Below, in pieces: positions 1-5,047 of a DNA stretch of 5,047 nt (its first letter is position 1; the number at the start of each line of letters is the position of its first letter). The stretch is from Oscillospiraceae bacterium (lineage in GTDB: Bacteria; Bacillota; Clostridia; Oscillospirales; Oscillospiraceae): assembly GCA_031280325.1 (NCBI GenBank), contig JAITGW010000175.1:1-5047 (forward strand). The letters are read 5' to 3'. The notes under the pieces are model-generated. The model was given only the letters and a program-made list of their open reading frames with translations. It ran no database searches and had not been told where the DNA came from. Made by a program: the position numbers and the translations under genes.

Positions 1-959
1 GCCCGCGCCTCGCTCCGGCGTTTTGCCGCGATTGCCGCCGAGATGGCGGGCACGACGCTTATCGTAACCGCCGTAATAAGCGACGGCATGAGATTATACA
101 GCGTCAGACACTGTGCGTATACGCCGAACATCCCGCGCGCGGTGTCAAGGTCAAATCCGGCGCCGCTTGCCGACTGAAGGCGCGACATTACCACCTTGGA
201 GTCAAGCAGCGCCATGATTGACATAAAGCTCGCGCCGAGCGTAATCGGCACGCTGACCTTGAGAATCGACGCGAGCGTGCCGAGATTTGACCTCGCCGTG
301 CCGGCAAGCGGCTCCCTCTTCGCGCGCCGCTTATAGCCGATAAGCACGGGCAGCGCGATCGCAAGTCCGAACACGACGCCGGTAATCGCGCCGGAGGCAA
401 CCTTTTCGTCCGGCGCGCCGCCGCGAATCAGCAGCCAGGCAATCACAAGGCCGAACAGGAGCTTGCTTGTGACCTCTATAAGCTGTTTTACCGCCGTGGG
501 CAGCATGTCGCCATGCCCCTGGAAATATCCCTCGTACACGGAGATGACACAGCATAAGAACACAGCCGGCGAGAGCATCCGTATCCCGTAGACCGCGTTC
601 GGATCCTCCATAAGCGCGGCGAACTGTCCCGCAAAGATAAACATCACAAGGCTCACCGCAATTCCGACTACAGAAAAGGCGGGCAACGCAACACGGAAAT
701 ATTTTCGCATCTGACGCGTGTTACCAAGCGTGCGCGACGTGGAAACAAGCCTCGACATCGCAACGGGTATACCCGCGTAAGATATTGTCAAAAGCAGCGC
801 ATAGACGTTATAGGTGATGTTAAAATCACCTGTCGCCTCGTCTGAAAGCAGGTTGTACAGCGGGATTTTGAACAACGCTCCGATGATTTTCGCGACGACC
901 GCGGCCGCGCCGAGTATCGCCGCGCCCCGCAGATAGCTTGGACGTTCCGTATCAGTCAT
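1..959 (-). CDS. Polysaccharide/lipid II flippase, SpoVB/YtgP/MurJ-like (MOP superfamily), partial
   Basis: This is the N-terminal 319 residues of a multi-pass membrane transporter; the C-terminus lies beyond the left edge. Family members flip lipid-linked oligosaccharides or peptidoglycan precursors across the cytoplasmic membrane, and full-length proteins have about 500-550 residues, so roughly 60% is present. Hydrophobic segments lie near residues 12-36, 50-68, 90-111, 127-143, 164-178, 187-208 and 229-251. Family-typical stretches include AKIIGALFKIPLYNLL (23-38), the YFQG motif (145-148) followed by P154-TAVKQ and E162, and MPSLITAVTISVVPAIS (291-307). The ATG at 957-959 is preceded by GAGAGG (967-972, minus strand) at 7-nt spacing, which fixes the start. 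It is on the same strand as the dnaD-dnaC pair but 316 bp downstream, and no convincing own promoter was found. Whether it acts in sporulation (SpoVB) or vegetative wall or capsule synthesis cannot be told from this fragment. Confidence 0.9.
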   Translation of the reverse strand, partial: MTDTERPSYLRGAAILGAAAVVAKIIGALFKIPLYNLLSDEATGDFNITYNVYALLLTISYAGIPVAMSRLVSTSRTLGNTRQMRKYFRVALPAFSVVGIAVSLVMFIFAGQFAALMEDPNAVYGIRMLSPAVFLCCVISVYEGYFQGHGDMLPTAVKQLIEVTSKLLFGLVIAWLLIRGGAPDEKVASGAITGVVFGLAIALPVLIGYKRRAKREPLAGTARSNLGTLASILKVSVPITLGASFMSIMALLDSKVVMSRLQSASGAGFDLDTARGMFGVYAQCLTLYNLMPSLITAVTISVVPAISAAIAAKRRSEAR

Positions 960-1083
960 AAATTTTCCTCTCATTCATTCCCTGTTAATAATTTTCATTC
1001 CTCGCGCAGGGCGCTTTTGCCTGATTTATTGCGTCAAACCAAGTATATTCCCGGCATCCCAAAAATACGCCCCGACCGTTCCT

Positions 1084-1116
1084 AATGAATAACCACGGAA
1101 ACAATTTCCATTCATT
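1084..1116. repeat. Imperfect inverted repeat / hairpin beside the DnaA boxes
   Basis: The outer arms AATGAAT (1084-1090) and ATTCATT (1110-1116) are perfectly complementary. Inside them GGAAA (1097-1101) pairs with TTTCC (1105-1109) around a 3-nt loop, leaving AACCAC (1091-1096) as a one-sided bulge. The repeat ends 2 bp before the perfect DnaA box. It could be a protein-binding palindrome or a folded RNA element; its function is unknown. Confidence 0.5.
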
Positions 1117-1118
1117 TC

Positions 1119-1148
1119 TGTGGATAACTGTGTGGGCAATGTGCAAAA
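1119..1148 (-). promoter_or_regulatory. Cluster of DnaA-box-like 9-mers (putative DnaA-binding region)
   Basis: Read on the minus strand, the cluster holds three 9-mers in the same orientation. TTTTGCACA (1148-1140) fits the degenerate consensus TTWTNCACA. TTGCCCACA (1139-1131) has two mismatches to TTATCCACA. TTATCCACA (1127-1119) is a perfect box. The first two abut and the third follows after 3 bp, so the outer boxes start 21 bp apart, about two helical turns. Close same-orientation spacing of this kind is known from replication origins and from DnaA-autoregulated promoters. Seen directly: the three 9-mers and their spacing. Inferred: that DnaA binds here. A perfect 9-mer alone can occur by chance; the clustering in a gene-free gap of a replication-gene locus raises the likelihood. 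Confidence 0.55.
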
Positions 1149-1275
1149 CCCGCTGTTTTCAACGAGTTTATTTCCCGCAATAAAGCACCGCTTGAAAGGT
1201 TTGTCATTTGCGGATATGCACTGCCGCAATTGTTGTGTATTTCCAGTGCTTTTTCACATTTTATATCTATGTGCG

Positions 1276-2259
1276 TCATGAATCCATTCGCTTTTTGCGT
1301 ATATCGTTTCCATAAAATGACACAAATCTATACTCTCCCTCAAGGCGCGACGCAACGGGCGGCGCATATCTCGCGCGAAGCTCCGGCGCGGTGAGATTCG
1401 ATGTGATTATCGTCTTTTTGCCTGTAATCAGGCGCGTATTCACAAGCTCGTACAGCGCGGCGTTCGTGAACGACGTCTGCATCTCCGTCCCCAAATCGTC
1501 CGCGATGAGCAGGTCGCATTCGCGATAGCGCCGAATCTGTGCAAGCAGGGCGTCATCAGCTTCTCCCCGGCGGAACTTTTCCTCCTCAAGCCGCGCGAAT
1601 ATCGCGGGGATCGTGTCATACACGACGGAAAATCCGCGCGCCGCAACGACGCGCGCGATACACGCGGCGAGAAACGTCTTGCCAAGCCCCGGCTCTCCGG
1701 AGAAAAAGAGGTTGCCCGACTGCTCTCCAAACTCATCGGCATACGCTCCGCACATCTCGAAAACGGCAGTCATATATCCGCGGACGCTCAGCCCCGTCTG
1801 CGCGTCCGGCTCACCGTCATAAAATGACGGCTCAAAGCTCTCAAAGCTTTCCGTTCCGAGCTTCAAAAGGCTTGAAAGACTTTTTGCAAGCTCTTCCTTA
1901 TACAACGCCATAAGGCACTCGCACGGGCGCGTGTTCACAAAGCCGGAATCGCCGCATTTTTCGCACAGCGGCGCGTCGTCGAGATGATTCGGCGGCATGC
2001 CAAGCTTGCGCAGCTCCTCCTCAAGTCCGCGCTGGAGCTCGAGATTTTCCTCAATTATCGCGCCAAGACTCTGCGCATTCGCGCCGGACAGGTGCTGTTT
2101 TATATACCGCGCCATAGTCCCGGCAATATGCTCCCTCAGACGGAATATTTCCGGGTGCTCCGCCGATATTTCCCGCCGGCGGCGTAAAAATTCCCGCTCC
2201 CGCTCCGCCCTCGCCTCGTTCAGCCGCCGCCGCGCCGCAGCCAGTATCTTTCCGTCCAT
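1276..2259 (-). CDS. DnaC/DnaI-like AAA+ helicase loader with cysteine cluster
   Basis: A complete 327-residue cytoplasmic ATPase of the DnaC/DnaI/IstB-like AAA+ group, which load the replicative DNA helicase at origins and restarted forks. The N-terminal ~95 residues are charged and helical, a likely helicase- or partner-binding coiled region. A cysteine cluster follows (C99, C102, C113, C115; pattern CxxC-x10-CxC) that probably binds zinc. The AAA+ core has Walker A GEPGLGKT (188-195), Walker B LLIADD (250-255), sensor 1 TSN (286-288) and an arginine-finger-like SRL (304-306) near the C-terminus. Its ATG (2259-2257) overlaps the TGA of the upstream DnaD-domain gene by one base, with AAAGG (2271-2267) seven bases upstream, so the two are translationally coupled. 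In Clostridia such DnaD-domain/DnaC-like pairs commonly occur together. Distinction from transposon IstB rests on the cysteine cluster and on the DnaD partner, with no transposase nearby. Confidence 0.93.
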   Translation of the reverse strand: MDGKILAAARRRLNEARAEREREFLRRRREISAEHPEIFRLREHIAGTMARYIKQHLSGANAQSLGAIIEENLELQRGLEEELRKLGMPPNHLDDAPLCEKCGDSGFVNTRPCECLMALYKEELAKSLSSLLKLGTESFESFEPSFYDGEPDAQTGLSVRGYMTAVFEMCGAYADEFGEQSGNLFFSGEPGLGKTFLAACIARVVAARGFSVVYDTIPAIFARLEEEKFRRGEADDALLAQIRRYRECDLLIADDLGTEMQTSFTNAALYELVNTRLITGKKTIITSNLTAPELRARYAPPVASRLEGEYRFVSFYGNDIRKKRMDS

Positions 2260-3248
2260 CAGTTCGCCTTTCTCATGCTTTCAATCATGCGCCGGACGCG
2301 CTCAAGCTCCTCCCCCATGAGCCCCGTACCGGCGCCGGAAGCCGCGCTTTGGTTTTTCCTCGAATTATCCCTCGGCGCGCGCGTGTCCTTTTCCGCGATT
2401 TCCTCCGGCGTGAACAATCCCTTATTGAGCCACGAGCGCAGTATGGAGTCCATATAGCTCCACGCAAGCTTTCCTGTCTGGAGCACGGTTCTGTCATACG
2501 CGAGAGCGATTGTCTCCGGCGGAAAGCCCATATCAAGCCATGCCGATACGTACTTGCGCTCCGCCGGGGAGAGCGCCCGCTTAGGAAGCTGCAGCGCCTC
2601 CCTCACAGCGTCGGCTCCCTCTCTCCTGCGCGACTGCGCCAGCATGTATTTTTCAGCGTCGTCGTGAGTGGCAATTCCGTCGCGCGCCCAGACATACGCC
2701 GCTTTTTCGATATATCGCATCGTCGGGCGCGCGCCGTCCCCTTTCTCCGCGCGAAGCTCGTCCGCGCAGAAATGCACAAGCAGAAGTATAACGTCAGGCG
2801 GCAGCTCAAGCTCCGCCCGTATCGCATAAAGCCGTGCCAAATCGTCCGATGAGAGAGGCTTTCCAACGACGCTCTGCACCCCCTGCGCAAGCCAGTGGAA
2901 TACGCCGTCTCCGTCTGTCTCCGCAAGCTTTTTCGTCTCGCCGATCGGTCTTGTGTATATCTCACCCGTCTTCGCGGGCGCGCGCCGCTTGTCCGCTGCA
3001 TCCCCGCGCTCCTCTTCGGGCGGCACCAAAACAAGCCCAAGGTCGGAAAGCTTCATGACCGTGTCGCGTATCTCCCCCGTGCTGCGCCCAAGCTCTCCCG
3101 CGGTCTGCTCATATGTGCGCGTCCCGCCCGTCGCCAGCATGTGGAGGTACAGGAGCGCGCCCTCAGCGTCACGGGCGCGTATTAACTTTTCAGCGGCGGC
3201 GCGCGGAAGCGCGAGCGATTCCGGCTCCGGAAGCTTGAAGCGTGCCAT
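2259..3248 (-). CDS. DnaD-domain primosomal protein with two tandem DDBH2 repeats
   Basis: A 329-residue DnaD/DnaB-type replication initiation protein, a family that remodels origin DNA and helps recruit the helicase-loader complex. Residues ~15-100 resemble the winged-helix DDBH1 region. Two DDBH2 (DnaB_2) copies follow, at ~123-201 and ~213-288; the second carries the family motif YxxxIxxxW as YMDSILRSW (265-273). The first has the variant YIEKAAYVW (179-187). Both copies share the LSxxxxxYxxxxxELxxPPxxI/MxxxPPExI layout. The tail (~289-329) is charged, with a short helix at the end. The frame is open to a GTG at 3404, but the ATG at 3248-3246 is chosen. It has GAGAGG (3260-3255) at 6-nt spacing, and the 52 extra upstream codons lie over hairpin-rich leader downstream of the predicted -10 and have no family resemblance. 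It is the first gene of the operon with the AAA+ loader. Confidence 0.92.
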   Translation of the reverse strand: MARFKLPEPESLALPRAAAEKLIRARDAEGALLYLHMLATGGTRTYEQTAGELGRSTGEIRDTVMKLSDLGLVLVPPEEERGDAADKRRAPAKTGEIYTRPIGETKKLAETDGDGVFHWLAQGVQSVVGKPLSSDDLARLYAIRAELELPPDVILLLVHFCADELRAEKGDGARPTMRYIEKAAYVWARDGIATHDDAEKYMLAQSRRREGADAVREALQLPKRALSPAERKYVSAWLDMGFPPETIALAYDRTVLQTGKLAWSYMDSILRSWLNKGLFTPEEIAEKDTRAPRDNSRKNQSAASGAGTGLMGEELERVRRMIESMRKAN

Positions 3249-3254
3249 AATATG

Positions 3255-3260
3255 CCTCTC
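3255..3260 (-). promoter_or_regulatory. Ribosome-binding site deciding the dnaD-like start
   Basis: GAGAGG on the minus strand lies six bases before the ATG at 3248. The same hexamer precedes the flippase start, which supports it as this genome's usual site and rules against the longer 381-codon reading. Confidence 0.8.
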
Positions 3261-3266
3261 AAAAAT

Positions 3267-3290
3267 ATCCGCGCGGATCGGGAAACTCCC
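3267..3290 (-). repeat. Palindrome and small stem just upstream of the dnaD-like RBS
   Basis: ATCCGCGCGGAT (3267-3278) is a perfect 12-bp palindrome ending six bases upstream of the ribosome-binding site. Next to it GGGA (3280-3283) pairs with TCCC (3287-3290) around AAC. In RNA the stems would sit close to the initiation region and could affect translation; as DNA the palindrome could be a dimer-binding operator. Function is not known. Confidence 0.45.
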
Positions 3291-3318
3291 TTCCGCCGCG
3301 CTTAGTGTGACCGCGCGC

Positions 3319-3366
3319 CGCTTATCGCCTTTCGGCGATGAAGCGCAGCGGGGCGGTTTCTCCGCC
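3319..3366 (-). other. Two-hairpin structured 5' leader of the dnaD-like operon mRNA
   Basis: On the transcribed (minus) strand two hairpins follow each other. The first is GGCGG-AGAAA-CCGCC (3366-3352). The second (3345-3319) pairs CGCTT and ATCGCC with GGCGAT and AAGCG, giving an 11-bp stem with one bulged C (3340) and a GAAA tetraloop (3333-3330) of the GNRA class. Neither is followed by a U-run, so they are not simple intrinsic terminators. They lie inside the ~140-nt leader predicted from the promoter at 3395-3424. They may be a regulatory RNA element or part of a dispersed palindromic repeat inserted in the leader; I do not recognise a known riboswitch. Confidence 0.5.
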
Positions 3367-3394
3367 AAGCGATGTCCGTTGGCTGTCCGCTGAT

Positions 3395-3424
3395 ATAATA
3401 CCACAACCCCCTCGCCTTGCGCAA
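3395..3424 (-). promoter_or_regulatory. Extended -10 promoter of the dnaD-dnaC operon
   Basis: On the minus strand a -10 hexamer TATTAT (3400-3395) is preceded by TGG, the extended -10 arrangement. TTGCGC (3424-3419) lies 18 bp upstream as a moderate -35 element. Transcription would begin near 3388, giving a ~140-nt leader before the ATG at 3248. An A/T-tract region upstream (3431-3449) would act as an UP element. Confidence 0.65.
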
Positions 3425-3430
3425 CAGTGA

Positions 3431-3449
3431 GAAAAAATATAATTTTTTC
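3431..3449. promoter_or_regulatory. AT-rich inverted repeat between divergent promoters (shared UP element/operator candidate)
   Basis: GAAAAAAT and ATTTTTTC form perfect 8-bp arms around the centre ATA. The element lies six bases beyond the leftward -35 (3424-3419) and 11 bases before the rightward -35 (3461-3466). That places it at about -40 to -60 for both predicted start sites, where the RNA polymerase alpha subunit contacts UP elements. A binding site for a regulator is an alternative. Confidence 0.5.
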
Positions 3450-3460
3450 GATTAAAAGCG

Positions 3461-3489
3461 TTGAAAATCTTGGACGCGTATGGTATAAT
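3461..3489 (+). promoter_or_regulatory. Strong sigma-A-type promoter of recF-remB-gyrB
   Basis: TTGAAA (3461-3466) and a perfect TATAAT (3484-3489) are separated by the optimal 17 bp, and TGG immediately before the -10 makes it an extended -10 promoter. Transcription would start near 3496, leaving a leader of about 26 nt before recF. No other promoter of similar quality was seen further along, so it probably drives remB and gyrB as well. Confidence 0.85.
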
Positions 3490-3511
3490 TAAATGATTTT
3501 ACCCTCGCTGT

Positions 3512-3516
3512 GGAAG
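3512..3516 (+). promoter_or_regulatory. Ribosome-binding site deciding the recF start
   Basis: GGAAG lies five bases before the ATG at 3522. The alternative in-frame GTG at 3510 lacks an upstream purine-rich site and would put four extra residues before the conserved RecF N-terminus. Confidence 0.65.
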
Positions 3517-4624
3517 AAGCTATGATTGAATCTGTTTCGCTGTCTGATTTTCGCAATTATTCGTCGTTTTCCGCTGATTTTTCCCCCGGACTCAATATCA
3601 TACGCGGACAAAACGCCCAGGGAAAAACAAATCTGCTTGAGGCGCTGCATCTCCTTGCCTCCGCCCGTTCGTTTCGCTCCGCTCGTGATCGGGACATGCT
3701 CCGATTCGGCGCAGAGGGCGGATTTGTGCGCGGCGTTGTCGTTCTGCCGGACGGCCGCAGGAGCGAGCTTGAGGCGCGCCTGTTCGCGCGTAAGCGGCGG
3801 GAGAGCTTTCGCAACGGCGCAAAGCTTAGGCGCGCGTCTGACTTTACGGGGACGCTTTCGGCGGTTCTCTTCACGCCGGAGGATTTGGAGCTTGTCCGCG
3901 GCGGAGCCGAAACGCGGAGGCGAATGCTTGACCTGTGCATAAGCCAGCTTCGCCCCAGATACGCCGGAGCGCTGTCGGACTTTAATCGGCTTTACGCGCA
4001 CAAGAACAGAATTCTGCGTGATTTCCGCGAGAATCCCTCCCTGCTCCCGCCGCTGCGCGATTTTAACGCGGGACTTTCCGAAACCGGCGCCGCGCTCATC
4101 TACTATCGCGCGGCGTTTATTCTCAAACTGAGGGAGCGGGCGCGCGCGGTTCACCTGGAATGCTCCGGAAGCGCGGAGGAGCTTTCGCTGACATACAAAA
4201 CCGTGCGCGGCGTTGACGCCGAAAATCCCGACCGGCGCACGATTTTGGACGCGATTCTCACCCGGCAGGAAGAGCTTTACGACGCGGAGCTCTCCTCCGG
4301 TCAGTGCCTTGTCGGCGCGCAGCGGGACGATGTTGAGATCACGATTAACGGCGTCGCCGCGCGCAATTTCGCGTCGCAGGGGCAGGCGAGGACGGCTGCT
4401 CTGTCCATGAAGTTTGCCGAGCGCGATTTAATGAGCGAGGACACGGGCCGCGCCCCGCTGCTTCTGCTTGACGACGTGCTGTCCGAGCTGGACGCCGCTC
4501 GCCGCGCGTATGTGCTGGAGCGCATCGGCGGAGGTCAGGCTTTCATCACCTGCTGCGAACCTATCGAGGCTGAGTCCCTTTCCGGGGCTCGCCTGCTTGA
4601 AATTGACGGAGGGAGCCTTGTCTC

Positions 4625-5047
<423 letters not shown>

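Larger units (their letters stand above)
960..1275. other. AT-richer intergenic gap with DnaA-box cluster and small inverted repeats
   Basis: This 316-bp gap separates the helicase-loader gene from the flippase gene and is visibly more AT-rich than the flanking coding DNA. It contains a DnaA-box cluster (1119-1148) and an isolated DnaA-box-like 9-mer TTTTTCACA at 1250-1258. It also has an imperfect hairpin at 1084-1116 and an inverted repeat TTTATT/AATAAA at 1167-1172 and 1179-1184. A GCACTG/CAGTGC inverted repeat (1218-1223, 1244-1249) is followed by five T on the plus strand. No convincing coding sequence is present. The only open frame of note is a minus-strand TTG-started 67-codon frame (1229-1026) without a ribosome-binding site. 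No clear rho-independent terminator for the helicase-loader transcript was found. Confidence 0.7.

Noticed and set aside
1005..1019. GCGC-AGG-GCGC followed by TTTT on the plus strand as a terminator
   Set aside because: The stem has only four base pairs and there is no plus-strand gene upstream; on the minus strand it is not followed by a T-run.
1032..1037. TTGACG on the minus strand as -35 of a flippase promoter
   Set aside because: The expected -10 position 17-18 bp downstream is GC-rich (around 1009-1014) with no resemblance to TATAAT.
1042..1049. TATACT (minus) or TATATT (plus) as intergenic -10 elements
   Set aside because: Neither has a recognisable -35 at 16-18 bp or an extended TGn; AT-rich hexamers are expected by chance in this gap.
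1026..1229. Minus-strand 67-codon open frame in the intergenic gap
   Set aside because: It starts with TTG, has no ribosome-binding site, resembles no family I know, and its frame runs through the DnaA-box cluster and the hairpins.
3249..3404. N-terminal extension of the DnaD-domain protein to a GTG at 3404
   Set aside because: Its start lies at the predicted -10 element, it covers hairpin-rich leader DNA, and a well-placed GAGAGG supports the ATG at 3248.
3509..3517. TGTGGAAGA next to the recF start as a DnaA box
   Set aside because: It has a mismatch even to the degenerate consensus, stands alone, and overlaps the recF ribosome-binding site.
3489..4154. Long minus-strand open frame opposite recF, and the many other frames opposite or inside the six genes
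   Set aside because: They are shadows of clear coding sequences in GC-rich DNA, with arginine/serine-rich low-complexity translations and no family motifs.

Overview
The window looks like chromosomal DNA from a fairly GC-rich member of the Clostridia (Oscillospirales-like; inferred from gene families and motifs only). It lies in the replication and recombination neighbourhood that Firmicutes usually keep close to the chromosome origin. Six protein genes are supported, the outer two cut by the window edges.

Left part, minus strand: the N-terminal 319 residues of a SpoVB/YtgP/MurJ-type lipid-linked polysaccharide flippase run off the left edge (1-959). A 316-bp AT-richer gap follows (960-1275). 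It holds no convincing gene, but contains a tight cluster of DnaA-box-like 9-mers, including one perfect box, and several small inverted repeats. Next comes a tightly coupled minus-strand pair: a DnaD-domain protein with two tandem DDBH2 repeats (3248-2259), whose stop codon overlaps the start of a DnaC/DnaI-like AAA+ helicase loader with a cysteine cluster (2259-1276). Together they look like the DnaD/DnaC module that delivers the replicative helicase in Clostridia.

Centre: the region between the dnaD-like gene and recF (3249-3521) carries two divergent, well-formed extended -10 promoters with a shared AT-rich inverted repeat between them. The leftward transcript has a roughly 140-nt leader with strong hairpins, one an 11-bp stem closed by a GAAA tetraloop.

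Right part, plus strand: recF (3522-4655), remB/yaaB (4625-4849, overlapping recF by 31 nt) and the first 51 codons of gyrB (4894 to the edge) form the classic recF-remB-gyrB operon. The dnaA-dnaN genes that normally precede recF are absent; the divergent helicase-loading operon takes their place. The notable points are therefore this rearranged origin-type gene order, the DnaA-box cluster that could be an origin or a DnaA-controlled site, and the structured leader. No mobile element, CRISPR array, tRNA or rRNA was seen, and no wholly new system is evident.
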